From the NCBI RefSeq assembly GCF_029433095.1, contig NZ_JARNTX010000002.1, positions 682,001 to 746,000 of the forward strand: 64,000 bases of DNA, given 5' to 3'. A program made the translations under genes and the position numbers. Of this stretch, positions 25,712 through 34,570 are shown piece by piece. The notes under the pieces are model-generated. The model searched no databases and was not told the origin of the DNA. It saw only the letters and a list, made by a program, of their open reading frames with translations. Origin of the DNA: Hymenobacter sp. YC55. Its GTDB lineage: Bacteria > Bacteroidota > Bacteroidia > Cytophagales > Hymenobacteraceae. Positions within the stretch are counted from its first letter, which is position 1. Each line of letters begins with the position of its first letter.

Positions 25712-27343
25712 CTACTTCAGCACCTTGGCATCATACACGAGCTGACCGCCGACGAAGGTCAGGAGGCTAGTGGTTTTGGGGAGCTCCGGGGGCGGCACCG
25801 TGAAAATGTCCTGCGAGAGGACCACTACATCGGCCAACTGGCCCACGGCAAGCCGGCCTTTGTTGGTTTCAGCGAATTCGGCAAAGGCCGAACCGTAGGT
25901 ATAGGCCTGCACCGCTTGCTGACGGGTCAAGGCTTCGGACGGATTGCTCGGCGTGAGGCTGGCCAGCATGAGATTCAGGAAAGGGTTGAGCGGCCCATCG
26001 GAGCCAAGTGCTACCGGAATGCCGGCGGCTACCAGCGAGCGAAGCGACTGCATGCTCGTGCCCCAACGTTGGTGAAATAATTGTGGCTCACTGAAATGAA
26101 TCGGGTTTTGCACCACTATCACCCCAAGCGCCTGGGCCCGCGGTATCAGGTCGGCCACTACGCCGTCGCCGTGCTCGATGCGCATGCGCCGGGCCGGCCA
26201 ACGCCCGGCCGGGCCGTTGCTTTCCAGAGCTTTGATTACCACTTCGGCGCTGCGGCCCCCGGCGCAATGCACGAGTAGCTGCTGGTTCAGGTCCAACGAT
26301 TCCTGCACCATGCGCGCCACCTCGGTTTCGCTGAAGTTCAGCTTGCCGGTCCAGTTAGAACGGTCTTGGTAGGGCTGGCGCAACGCCGCGCCCCGCTCGT
26401 AAGGTGTGCCATCGAGCACCCATTTGATGCCACTCACTTTTACCTTGGCGTTGGGCGGAGCCAGTTTCGAGAGCTGGCGCGCTTCCGTCAGATCACGCTG
26501 CTGGGGCGTGGTGGTAGAAAACGGAATGGCCCGTACCCGGATTGGTAGCTGGGCCTGACCGAGCAAGCGCACAAACCGCTTGAAGGGCACAAACGAAAAC
26601 AGCTGCATGGAGGTGATGCCAAACCGGACGGCCTCATCCGACAGTTGCCGCAGCGCCGCCAGCGCCGCCGAGTCCGACACCTGCGCCATCAGGACGCGGC
26701 TGGGTGCCCACTGCGCGTATTCCCAAAACCGGCCGTTGACTTGGTGCGGGCTCGTGGTGGTGCGCTCGAAGTAGCCGCCCAACGGGTCGGGTTCCTGGTC
26801 CTGAATGGCAAGCTTTTGTAAGCCTAGCGAGTTGGCAATGTAGCCGTGCCCGTAGTAGGCTTGCAGCAGCACCGGATGGTGCGGTGCGAGTTGATCGAGG
26901 GTAGCGCGGTTTACTTGCTCGTTGAGAATCACTGTCGCGCCCACCGAGCCGAATATCCAGGTGCCGGCGGGGGCTTGTTGCGCCGCGGCGGTCAGGGCTT
27001 GGCGTGTTTCTTCCCAACTGGGCTCCATGCTTTTGAAGGAGAGCATCTGGCCTGGCGGCCGGGGGGAGAAATGGTTGTGTGCATCGTTGAAGCCCGGCGT
27101 CACCGTGCGGCCTTGCAGGTCGATGCGGCGGGTCTTGGGCCCAGCCAGCTTGCTGACTTCCGCCGTGCTGCCCACCGCCACAATTCGGTCTCCCTGAATA
27201 GCCAACGCCTGGGCCGTTGGCCGAGCGGCATCGGCAGTAAACAGCTTGCCGTTCAGCAAAACGATGTCAGCGGGCTTCTGTTGGCCCTGGGCCGCCGTGC
27301 TGAGTAGTCCTAAAGCGTACAACCCCACCAGTAACTTTTTCAT
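25712..27343 (-). CDS. Exported YtcJ-type amidohydrolase
   Basis: A 543-residue amidohydrolase-3 enzyme with signal peptide MKKLLVGLYALGLLSTAAQGQ. ADIVLLNGKLFTAD is the typical N-terminal beta-sandwich start; GFNDAHNHF carries the metal-binding H-x-H; LVHCAGG, RIEHGDGV and ALGSDGPLNPFL supply the later His and Asp ligands. YtcJ-like enzymes hydrolyse C-N bonds of small amides (for example N-substituted formamides), but specificity varies. Export to the periplasm suggests processing of nutrients or signals. No transporter or pathway partner lies beside it. Confidence 0.92.
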   Translation of the reverse strand: MKKLLVGLYALGLLSTAAQGQQKPADIVLLNGKLFTADAARPTAQALAIQGDRIVAVGSTAEVSKLAGPKTRRIDLQGRTVTPGFNDAHNHFSPRPPGQMLSFKSMEPSWEETRQALTAAAQQAPAGTWIFGSVGATVILNEQVNRATLDQLAPHHPVLLQAYYGHGYIANSLGLQKLAIQDQEPDPLGGYFERTTTSPHQVNGRFWEYAQWAPSRVLMAQVSDSAALAALRQLSDEAVRFGITSMQLFSFVPFKRFVRLLGQAQLPIRVRAIPFSTTTPQQRDLTEARQLSKLAPPNAKVKVSGIKWVLDGTPYERGAALRQPYQDRSNWTGKLNFSETEVARMVQESLDLNQQLLVHCAGGRSAEVVIKALESNGPAGRWPARRMRIEHGDGVVADLIPRAQALGVIVVQNPIHFSEPQLFHQRWGTSMQSLRSLVAAGIPVALGSDGPLNPFLNLMLASLTPSNPSEALTRQQAVQAYTYGSAFAEFAETNKGRLAVGQLADVVVLSQDIFTVPPPELPKTTSLLTFVGGQLVYDAKVLK

Positions 27344-27683
27344 ACGTCCTGTGCTTTCAGCCTTGTCTTAATATTAGGTTACATTAATATATGTAAAGCA
27401 AGGCAATGAAGCAGCGTATGCTTTCGGTTATGCTGTCAAAGCACGACTGAAAACCTACTCATGGGTTGTTTCCAGTAAATAATAGATATAGGGCCGCAGT
27501 AGTAATCAGAGCTGAGAACTTAAGGTGTGGGCTCTCCTAGCGCATCCTGGCAGCGGCTTAGGGTGCAGCATCCTTACATTTTAAAATGCCTGCCGGCCTG
27601 AAGCGTTTGAGCTGCATGAAAGGCGGCTGGTGGTCAAGGTGAAATTAGTTGTAAGTTGCTGTGGCTCTTTTTAGTCCAACACC
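27344..27683. other. Intergenic region between divergent genes
   Basis: About 340 bases, AT-rich near the amidohydrolase start (TTAATATTAGG.. around 27368). Presumed promoters for both sides; no clear TAnnTTTG box and no RNA structure seen. Confidence 0.45.
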
Positions 27684-28397
27684 ATGCACGCTATGCGTTA
27701 CCTGTTTTTCCTAGTCCTGTTCCTGTTGACCTTATCGGCCAGCGGCCAAACCAAACTGAACCTGCGCCTGAAACGGGAGCTAGACAGCATAGAAGTGGTA
27801 GACCAGCGGTATCGACTGTTGTTTGTGGGTGGGCCCGCCATGAAGCCGCGCCTCGATTCGCTGGTGCGGGCGGCAGGCGTACCACCCGAGCAGGCCACCG
27901 ACTACTTGGCCAAGCGCATGATAGAATCCGATTCGGTGAACATTAAGCGCATCAACCAGATCATCAAACAGTACGGCTACCCCGGCAAAACCTTGGTTGG
28001 TAGTCCCACCAACGAGGTGGCCTTGCTCGTGATTCAGCATTCCTCGCGCATTCCGCAGTACTTGCCCCTCATCAAGCGCATGGCCGAGCAAGGCGAAGTG
28101 CCTTTTTCCCTCTACGGCCGCATGCTCGACCGGCATCTGATGCAGCAGGGGAAGCCGCAGCTCTACGGCACGCAGGGCCGCAGCCTCAACGTGCCCAATG
28201 CTGCCACCGGCAAAATGGAGCAGGTTTCGTTTATCTGGCCCATCGAGGATGCCGCCCACGTAAACGAGCGCCGCAAAAAAGCCGGCTTCGATTCCACGGT
28301 GGAAGCCAACGCGCTCCGCTTAGGCATCCCCTACAAGCCCATTACAATGGCCGAAGTGGAGCGCATACAACAGGCAGCGGGCATGCGCCAGCATTAG
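27684..28397 (+). CDS. Exported DUF6624-like protein
   Basis: A 237-residue protein (ATG at 27684, or 27693 with MRYLFFL) with signal peptide ending near SASGQ. It resembles DUF6624-type proteins in the stretches LNLRLKRELDSIEVVDQRYR, IIKQYGYPGKTLVGSPTNEVALLVIQHS, LYGRMLDRHLMQQGKPQLYGTQ and VNERRKKAGFDS. The family is widespread in Bacteroidota without known function. Probably periplasmic. Confidence 0.75.
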   Translation: MHAMRYLFFLVLFLLTLSASGQTKLNLRLKRELDSIEVVDQRYRLLFVGGPAMKPRLDSLVRAAGVPPEQATDYLAKRMIESDSVNIKRINQIIKQYGYPGKTLVGSPTNEVALLVIQHSSRIPQYLPLIKRMAEQGEVPFSLYGRMLDRHLMQQGKPQLYGTQGRSLNVPNAATGKMEQVSFIWPIEDAAHVNERRKKAGFDSTVEANALRLGIPYKPITMAEVERIQQAAGMRQH

Positions 28398-28552
28398 AGT
28401 TGGTGCCACGGAGACTGGTACCGCTTGGAGAATGGATTTCGGCGTGGCAGAGGCAGTAGATATGAACGCGCCGTGAACCGATAGCAGAGGTAATGGTTGT
28501 GGAAGCAGGAGGACCCGGAGCAGCTATCTTGCCCGACGAACTTGCAGTACCT

Positions 28553-28981
28553 ATGACTGTATTCACTGTAAAAGTCTTGATTGCCTTTGCCGGCGTCGCC
28601 CTCACGCTTGGCGGGTGGTTCTTTGACGCCGTTAAGAAACCCTACACCCACTTGTTCAATCCGCACTGGTTGCCGCATGCGCGCTACCATAGCGCCTTGT
28701 GGTTGTTTTCAATCACACTGGCGTGTGTGGCATCGTTGGGGTTGCTGTGGGGGCACTACCCCGGCCAGGATTCTCAGCTCGCCGTCTGGATGGCCGCCTT
28801 TCTGCCCGGGTTGTTCTACTTATCTTTCTTTCCTTCCCTGCTGTTTCGCAGTGCCTCGGCCTGGGATGATGGCGAAACGCCGTTTATGCCCGTGGCCCCA
28901 CAGCTTTTAGTTGCTATCATCATTTTGCTCGTGCTCGGTGGAGCGCTCTGGCTGGATACGCACCTGCGCCAAGCGGTTTAA
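28553..28981 (+). CDS. Hypothetical membrane protein
   Basis: A 142-residue protein from the ATG at 28553 (MTVFTVKVLIAFAGVALTLGG); an in-frame ATG at 28493 would add 20 unlikely residues. Four hydrophobic segments: residues 3-20, about 46-64, 77-95 and 115-133. Conserved-looking loop FFDAVKKPYTHLFNPHWLPHARYHSALW. Not recognised with confidence; no partner in the neighbourhood. Confidence 0.65.
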   Translation: MTVFTVKVLIAFAGVALTLGGWFFDAVKKPYTHLFNPHWLPHARYHSALWLFSITLACVASLGLLWGHYPGQDSQLAVWMAAFLPGLFYLSFFPSLLFRSASAWDDGETPFMPVAPQLLVAIIILLVLGGALWLDTHLRQAV

Positions 28982-29090
28982 AATATCTTTCTTGGACTGT
29001 TGGCACAGGCTTGTAGCTCAACATGAAGCTGCAACTTGACCGGTGGGTAGCTTGAAAACCAGCGCGTACATAGTCTGATGAGGTCACAAG

Positions 29091-29124
29091 AAAAAGAGTC
29101 CCGACTGCAAAGTCGGGACTCTTT
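29091..29124. terminator. Bidirectional intrinsic terminator
   Basis: 14-bp perfect stem AAAGAGTCCCGACT with loop GCAA; lies between the convergent membrane-protein and subtilase genes. Confidence 0.85.
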
Positions 29125-29164
29125 CGGTTAGGAGGAGCAGGAAGCTAAGCGTTTTCTTTTTCGT

Positions 29165-30568
29165 TTAGAAGCTGCTTACGTTCAAGCGGCCCCCAGTTGT
29201 GCATTTGCCAGCCAAAGAAGGCGTAGGCGTGGCGCTATTCAGAATGGCGGCTTTGATAGCAGCGGCAGTCGAGCCGGGGTGAGAAGCTGCGTACAGTGCA
29301 GCGGCACCCGTTACGTGCGGCGTAGCCATCGACGTACCGTTATACGACTCGTAGATATTGTAGGCAGTGCTCGACCAGATGCCCGAACCCGGAGCACCGA
29401 TGTCAACCGTGGTAGCGCCGTAGTTGGAGAAGCTAGATTTGGCACCCGAAGAAGTGATGGCCGCTACTGCAATTACGTTGGGCTGGGGCAGGTTAGAAGG
29501 ATAGCTAGCTACCGCATCGTTGTCGTCGCCTACGCCGTCGCTGCCGCCGTTGCCGGCTGCTGCAATGAACAGGATGTTGCGGTCGTTGGCGCGGCTCACG
29601 GCGTCGGAGAGGGCCTGCGAGAAGCCACCGCCACCCCAGGAGTTGTTGCTGGCTATAATGTTGAGGCCGTGGCGCGACTTCAGATCGTTCAGGTAGTCAA
29701 CCGCTTTCACGGCATTGGCAGTGGTGCCGCCCCGCTTGCCCAAGAACTTGGTGGAGATGATGGTAACGCTCCAGTTCACACCGGCCACTCCCTGGCCGTT
29801 GTTTGCTTTGGCGCCAATGGTGCCAGCCACGTGGGTGCCGTGGTCGTCGGCAGAGCCGCGGGTGGTGCCGTCGTAGATAGAGTTGTTGTTGCCGTCGAAG
29901 TCCCAGCCGTGGATATCGTCCACGTAGCCGTTGCCATCGTTGTCGACGCCGTCGGCGGCGTCGTAGGGGTTGGTCCAGATCTGGCCGGCCAAATCGGGGT
30001 GGTCGAACTGCACTCCCTCGTCGATGATGCCTACGAATACGTCAGCCGAGCCGGTGTGGCCGGCCGCCCAGGCCGTAGAGGCTTGGCTACCATACACGTT
30101 TTTGGCATCGAGGCCCCACAGCGAACCATTGGTGAAGTAAGGATCGGTGGAAGCGGCGGTGTGGGTGTAGATGTAGTTAGGCTCGGCAAACTCCACTTCT
30201 GAGCCACCGTCTTTGATTTTGGATAGGGCTTCGATAGCCGCCAGAGGCGTGTGCACTACCAACAAGCCTTCTTTGTCGCCATGTCTTTCCATGGCTTTAG
30301 TGAGAATCTTCTCGGAAACCCGGCCGCTGATGCGCGCCAGTGCGTTGCTTTTCGCTGTTTCCGACTGGCCCGGCTTGAACTTAACCAGTACTTCGTTGGC
30401 AACGAAATCTTTCCCCGACTCGCCATAGGCATTAGACGTATCACTTTGCGCTACGCTGTCGGAGTCAGGAGCTTCCAGATTGGTTTCGCAGCTTCCTAAA
30501 GCAAGAGCCGATACGAGGCTGGCAGCCAGCCAAGACTTGCGCGTAAACGAGGAGTTGTTTGACTTCAT
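29165..30568 (-). CDS. S8 family serine peptidase (subtilase), lipoprotein-like
   Basis: A 467-residue secreted protease. The N terminus has a signal peptide with a lipobox-like ALGSC. Residues about 55-130 resemble a fervidolysin-type propeptide (FVANEVLVKFKPGQSETAK). The subtilisin domain carries the triad: Asp in VGIIDEGVQFDHPDL, His in DDHGTHVAGTIGAK, and Ser in NGTSMATPHVTGAAAL, with the oxyanion Asn in ASNNSWGGGG. No C-terminal sorting domain (type IX or proprotein convertase P domain) is seen. Probably an extracellular or surface protease for nutrient release, activated by propeptide cleavage. Confidence 0.94.
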   Translation of the reverse strand: MKSNNSSFTRKSWLAASLVSALALGSCETNLEAPDSDSVAQSDTSNAYGESGKDFVANEVLVKFKPGQSETAKSNALARISGRVSEKILTKAMERHGDKEGLLVVHTPLAAIEALSKIKDGGSEVEFAEPNYIYTHTAASTDPYFTNGSLWGLDAKNVYGSQASTAWAAGHTGSADVFVGIIDEGVQFDHPDLAGQIWTNPYDAADGVDNDGNGYVDDIHGWDFDGNNNSIYDGTTRGSADDHGTHVAGTIGAKANNGQGVAGVNWSVTIISTKFLGKRGGTTANAVKAVDYLNDLKSRHGLNIIASNNSWGGGGFSQALSDAVSRANDRNILFIAAAGNGGSDGVGDDNDAVASYPSNLPQPNVIAVAAITSSGAKSSFSNYGATTVDIGAPGSGIWSSTAYNIYESYNGTSMATPHVTGAAALYAASHPGSTAAAIKAAILNSATPTPSLAGKCTTGGRLNVSSF

Positions 30569-31077
30569 GATTGAGTGGTAGTGGTGTTAGTGAACGGAAA
30601 GGAAAGCGTGGATAAGCGGAGAAAGGCTGCTGTACATAGAACAATTTCTATATGCTACAGGGATTTTCCGTTTAGCCCGGTTGTAAGTTTAGGAGGATAA
30701 ATGAAGAAAGGATAAGAAACATTGGCAGTATTTGTGACTTGCATATTTTCGTTATTTATTATGCTGATATTAATTAAATAGGTATAATTCTATATAAAAT
30801 GAGCTCTTCTCGGGGCTCAAAATTCTTTGCTTTAGTAGGGCGAGAAAAGCCCTTCTTTTTCAAGCGTAAATGCGGTACTTTCAAGAAAGCCCGGCGCGGG
30901 CTTCTCTAAAGCTTTTTGCACTTGTTTTTTAGGCAATTGTAGCCGCTTAAAAGGCCCGCTTCAGGGGGCGGCAATTAGCCACAAAACCCCGGCCTGAAAA
31001 CCCCGCCTAAACGGCCTGCACTAGAGTAACTGCGTACTCATGGCCATAGCTAATTTCTGCTTGCTATATCACGACCT
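30569..31077. other. Intergenic region without a gene
   Basis: About 510 bases between the divergent subtilase and a small unknown gene. The centre (about 30720-30800) is strongly AT-rich; the right part has CGGGGC/GCCCGC-rich stretches without a clean hairpin. No supported open frame. Confidence 0.5.
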
Positions 31078-31554
31078 ATGCTAGAACCAGCCGTAACAGC
31101 GCTATTCGAGAAGCTTGCCGAAGAAGGTGACCTCACACCTGAAGACGGCATTCAGAAACGGATACTATCTATCCACGACCACTGGTTAAGCGTGGAAGAA
31201 GCTGCTACCGATACCATCAGTTTCAGTGTCTTCAACTCGCTTCAGGAGTACCGTTTTTACCTTCGTGAAGAAGAGAAGTTTGTGGCCTTGTTTGCTGCCC
31301 TGTTTCGCAACAGCGAGGCCTTCTATCTGGAGCTTCCTGGCGCTACGGTGTTGCCTTTGGAAAGCTGGCGGCAGCTCATTAGTCTAACTACTACCGGGTT
31401 GCGCGAAAAGGGACATTTCGTGTTCTACCTTCGCCGCTTCCGGGTGCTGCTCGCAAGTGCTTACGACTTGAACGTGGCCGTTTATTTTCTTGACCCGCAC
31501 CAGCAAGACCCTTTTGCCGAGCTAGCCACCGAGTATCAATTGCACTTGCTATAA
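31078..31554 (+). CDS. Hypothetical protein
   Basis: A 158-residue soluble protein, acidic, without signal peptide or membrane segment. Predicted mixed fold; FNSLQEYRFYLREEEKFVALFAALF and HFVFYLRRFRVLLASAYDLNVAVYFLDPH stand out. No family recognised. It is convergent with a small minus-strand gene; a hairpin separates them. Confidence 0.6.
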   Translation: MLEPAVTALFEKLAEEGDLTPEDGIQKRILSIHDHWLSVEEAATDTISFSVFNSLQEYRFYLREEEKFVALFAALFRNSEAFYLELPGATVLPLESWRQLISLTTTGLREKGHFVFYLRRFRVLLASAYDLNVAVYFLDPHQQDPFAELATEYQLHLL

Positions 31555-31577
31555 GGGCAGAACCGAGGCTGCCCACT

Positions 31578-31604
31578 AAAAAAGCGGGCCAAGATGGCCC
31601 GCTT
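31578..31604 (-). terminator. Intrinsic terminator
   Basis: AAGCGGGCCA/TGGCCCGCTT with loop AGA; on the minus strand a T6 run follows, so it serves the 31618-31890 gene. Confidence 0.75.
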
Positions 31605-31617
31605 CCTGCAGCTTAGA

Positions 31618-31890
31618 TTATACGTGGGGATTACCTGATATCCATTTAACGGCCTCGCGGCTTACCAAACCCCGAAAGCCTTCCATATCCTCGGGCCTTA
31701 GCGTAATTCCCGACGACTGCTCGTAGATTTCGCGGAGCTTGTCGGCGAGGCCGGCCGTCTTTTCGGCTAGGTTATCGTTGTTGACGTTCTCCTCGTCCAG
31801 CATGCGGTGGAGTTCTTCTTTGGGAATGGGCGAGAGGCCACCGGGTGTTTCCCAGCTTCTATCAACGTTGGAGTTTTGATCTTGGGCCAT
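31618..31890 (-). CDS. Small hypothetical protein
   Basis: A 90-residue hydrophilic protein: an N-terminal disordered stretch (MAQDQNSNVDRSWETPGG), then helices around LHRMLDEENVNNDNLAEKTAGLADKL. No family recognised. It has its own terminator, which supports it being a real transcript. Confidence 0.6.
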   Translation of the reverse strand: MAQDQNSNVDRSWETPGGLSPIPKEELHRMLDEENVNNDNLAEKTAGLADKLREIYEQSSGITLRPEDMEGFRGLVSREAVKWISGNPHV

Positions 31891-32133
31891 GGTGCAGCTT
31901 GCTAGGGTAGTATGTGAAATACCTGTCCTACGCAGAAAGAAAAGCCCTTGTTGGCTGCCAGGCCAAGGCCGTATCCCTACACACGAGCTTGAATGCCTGC
32001 TTTCTAGGTTGCTTTATTAGCTCGTCGGCCGCTACCAAACTCAACGTTTGGCAGTATTGCTCTTGCTTACAGCAGGGGCAACTCTATGGCCGCCGGTTGA
32101 GCTATTGCGGCCCTAGGGCTCCTACAGGCAGGA

Positions 32134-32547
32134 CTAATGCATTTGCGAAAAGTGCTTTTCCAGAATAGTTGTGACCTTCTCGGAGGTAAGAGGTTTGCTG
32201 ATAAAGTCCGCCACGTGAAGCCGTTGGGCCCGTTCCGTGTCACGGTCGTGGAGCGAGGTGGTAAGTATCACAATAACTGTGTTCCGTTGTTGCGCCCAAG
32301 GTAGCTGCGCATAAACCTCCAAAAATTCGAACCCATTCATGACGGGCATTTTGATGTCCAGAAAGACAAGCATCGGACAGCTTGAGTCGGGGTTCTCGCA
32401 GTGCTCTAGCAGCACATCCAGAGCCTCTTTCCCGTTCCGGGCTATAAGTAGTTTGTCGGCAACTGCCATTTTGCGCAGCATCAACTCATTCAAGAAGTTC
32501 GTGGTTGAGTCGTCGTCAACTAACAGAACAGAGGAAATCTTAGGCAT
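32134..32547 (-). CDS. Single-domain response regulator (CheY-like)
   Basis: A 137-residue receiver-only protein from the ATG at 32547 (MPKISSVLLVDDD). Acidic pocket VDDD, phospho-acceptor Asp in LVFLDIKMPVMNGFEFL, Thr in ILTTS, Lys in ISKPLT. No output domain, so it acts by protein contact or as a phosphate shuttle, as Rcp1/CheY-type receivers paired with bacteriophytochrome-like or hybrid PAS kinases do. It lies 209 bases downstream of the CheB-type gene on the same strand; the two may form a signalling unit, though the gap suggests separate promoters. Confidence 0.92.
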   Translation of the reverse strand: MPKISSVLLVDDDSTTNFLNELMLRKMAVADKLLIARNGKEALDVLLEHCENPDSSCPMLVFLDIKMPVMNGFEFLEVYAQLPWAQQRNTVIVILTTSLHDRDTERAQRLHVADFISKPLTSEKVTTILEKHFSQMH

Positions 32548-32756
32548 ACTGGCACTGCAGGAATACAACCATCTGGCGCGGCAGAGGGCTACTTAGGTTG
32601 GTAGAAGATACGCGAGATACGGCATCAAGGGTGCAAATACACGAAGCACAGAGTTAAAGCCTATTTTTCTTTATAGCATGGTTCAACTCCAACCTTCCAA
32701 AGTTGGTATGGCCCGTGCGAGTTAAAGTTGCTCTTTACTAGTTAATGTACAGGGGG

Positions 32757-33827
32757 CTAGGGCTGCTTCCTCTTCTTAGTGTGAGGGGCTATATCGCCGC
32801 TGAGGATATCGTGGTCGAAAATAGAGTCGTGCACGACGCGGGCTTGGCGGCCCGTTTGCTTGGCTTTGGTAAGAAATATATTGGCTACCTGTTGCTGGCC
32901 TTCCTTGGCAAAATAGTCGCCTAAGCTCTGCAACAACATTTTGCTTTCCTCCAGACCCCGCATCGACTGGTAGAGCATGCTTTCCACCGACTCGGTTAGC
33001 TCCGATAGCAACGCGCTGATGGTATAGGCGTGCCCGGTATGGCAGCGGAAGCGAATCAGTTTGCCTTCGATGAGCTTGGTGAGGGCGCCGTGGCAATCAG
33101 GACAGGTGAAAGGCGTAAGCTCTCCTTTGTCGATGATGCCCATTTCGAAGGCGCCGTCTTGCTTGGCAATGGTTAGCTCGATTTCGATGCGGTCTAAATC
33201 GGTTTTCGTAACCCGAGGTTGAGCCGAAGCGGGCTGAGTGGTAAGCTCCACCAACAAGGCCGCCAACCCGGCCAAGGGCACTATATGATCGGCTTCCACA
33301 AATTCTAGGGCATTGGTGGGCATGGCGGGAGAGGCGGCATCCTGCGGGTCTTGCACCACCGTTACGCCGCCTAGGCGCTGCACGCACCACAAACCCGAAG
33401 TGCCGTCGTCGAGGTACCCCGTGAGGACCACCCCAATAACGCGGGAACCATAGCCGTAAGCAGCCGAGCGAAACAGTGCATCTACGGAAGGACGAAACCG
33501 ATTTTCCTTGGGCCCACGCTTCACCAAGGCCTTGTCGTTTTCGATCAGCAGGTGGTGGTCGGGAGGGGCTACGTAGATGGTGCCCGGCTGCACCTTTTCA
33601 CCATCGGTCGGATGCTTCACCGGCAGCGCTGATACGTGGCTCATGAGCTGCGGCAACACGCTGTGCGCGTAAGGAGCGAGGTGCTGCACCACAAAAACGG
33701 AAGCCGGAAAATCAGCAGGCAAGTTTTTAACAAGCTCTAGCAGCGCCGTTATCCCGCCCGAGGAGGCACCAATGACTACAATGTCTCGTTTCGGTTGGGA
33801 ACGAGTCTTCCTTTTCGCTGTTGCCAT
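32757..33827 (-). CDS. CheB-type methylesterase without receiver domain
   Basis: A 356-residue protein. Residues about 14-195 form a CheB catalytic domain with Ser22 (GASSGG), His49 (VVQHL) and the Asp of LTGYLDDGTSG; this removes methyl groups from glutamates of chemoreceptors. No N-terminal receiver precedes it, so activity is not switched by phosphorylation in the usual way. The C-terminal part has a zinc-ribbon-like motif FTCPDCHGALTK..FRCHTGHAYT (about 240-275) and a helical tail (QSMRGLEESKMLLQSLGDYF). No CheR, receptor or CheA is visible here, so its target is unknown. The (TATACC)7 tract begins 37 bases upstream of the start. Confidence 0.9.
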   Translation of the reverse strand: MATAKRKTRSQPKRDIVVIGASSGGITALLELVKNLPADFPASVFVVQHLAPYAHSVLPQLMSHVSALPVKHPTDGEKVQPGTIYVAPPDHHLLIENDKALVKRGPKENRFRPSVDALFRSAAYGYGSRVIGVVLTGYLDDGTSGLWCVQRLGGVTVVQDPQDAASPAMPTNALEFVEADHIVPLAGLAALLVELTTQPASAQPRVTKTDLDRIEIELTIAKQDGAFEMGIIDKGELTPFTCPDCHGALTKLIEGKLIRFRCHTGHAYTISALLSELTESVESMLYQSMRGLEESKMLLQSLGDYFAKEGQQQVANIFLTKAKQTGRQARVVHDSIFDHDILSGDIAPHTKKRKQP

Positions 33828-33864
33828 GAGGGTGTAGTTGAAAGCGTATTGTATAAGAAGACCT

Positions 33865-33906
33865 TATACCTATACCTATACCTATACCTATACCTATACC
33901 TATACC
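33865..33906. repeat. Hexanucleotide tandem repeat (TATACC)7
   Basis: Seven perfect copies of TATACC (42 bases), in the 5' region of the minus-strand cheB-type gene, ending 37 bases before its start codon. On the transcribed strand it reads GGTATA repeats. Perfect short tandem repeats of this length are prone to slipped-strand change in copy number. Confidence 0.95.
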
Positions 33907-34170
33907 GCGTGCGCAAGGTAAAAGCTCTAGGAATACTGCCCGAAGCTGCGGAGATGACGAAGGCGCGGTCAACAAGCACGGGTAGTGATACTACCTATTT
34001 ACGTATGCCAAGCGAAAAGAGACCAAACGTAGATTTTCTACTACCAAAAAGCCCCTTTTAGAATCTGGAAAAAGGTAGCTAAGCTAAAAGCAAAACAAGG
34101 TTCGCTTGGGCCCGTATGCTAAGGAAGCGCCAACTTGTGGCGCTGGATTGTTCTTGCTAATCAACCCGCT

Positions 34171-34467
34171 ATGAAAACTGCATTTGCTTTTGCTGCTGCC
34201 TTGGCGCTGAGCGTCACGGCCGCTTCCGCTCAAGTTACCACACCGAGCACTACGCCTACTGTCAATGGCACGACCAGCCCACAGTCGTCGCCACCGGCGC
34301 AACCCCCAGGCTCAACGGGCACACTGCCCTCCAGCAACACCCAACCCGCCAGCGACAAAGAAGCCAGCACCACTAGCGGTTCTGCTACGGAAACCAAGGC
34401 TGCCAAAAAAGCCCGCGTTAAGAAGTCGAAAACGAAATCGGCCACTTCCACGAGTGGCTCGATGTAG
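34171..34467 (+). CDS. Small exported low-complexity protein
   Basis: A 98-residue protein from the ATG at 34171 with a clear signal peptide (MKTAFAFAAALALSVTAASA). The mature part is low-complexity: Thr/Ser/Pro-rich (TTPSTTPTVNGTTSPQSSPP) followed by a Lys-rich tail (KAAKKARVKKSKTKSA). No fold expected; possibly a periplasmic or surface polybasic protein. A strong terminator follows 28 bases later, supporting expression. Confidence 0.75.
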   Translation: MKTAFAFAAALALSVTAASAQVTTPSTTPTVNGTTSPQSSPPAQPPGSTGTLPSSNTQPASDKEASTTSGSATETKAAKKARVKKSKTKSATSTSGSM

Positions 34468-34495
34468 TGTAGTGCCGCTTTGTATAGCTGCTAAG

Positions 34496-34525
34496 AAGGC
34501 CGCCCCGATAAGGGCGGCCTTTTTG
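34496..34525 (+). terminator. Intrinsic terminator
   Basis: AAGGCCGCCC/GGGCGGCCTT stem followed by T5; downstream of the small exported protein gene. Confidence 0.85.
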
Positions 34526-34570
34526 TTTGCATTGCTAGTGGCAGCACGTTGGTCAATGGTCAAGTCTGGT

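Noticed and set aside
31914..32168. 84-residue plus-strand open frame in the gap right of the 90-residue gene
   Set aside because: Composition is not protein-like, no start context, overlaps the end of the receiver gene.
33865..33906. CRISPR-like array
   Set aside because: Six-base units without spacers; this is a microsatellite.
33727..34061. Open frames translating the TATACC tract into Tyr-Arg, Gly-Ile or Leu-Tyr repeats
   Set aside because: Repeat-driven open frames in three readings, overlapping the cheB-type gene; no flanking coding signal.
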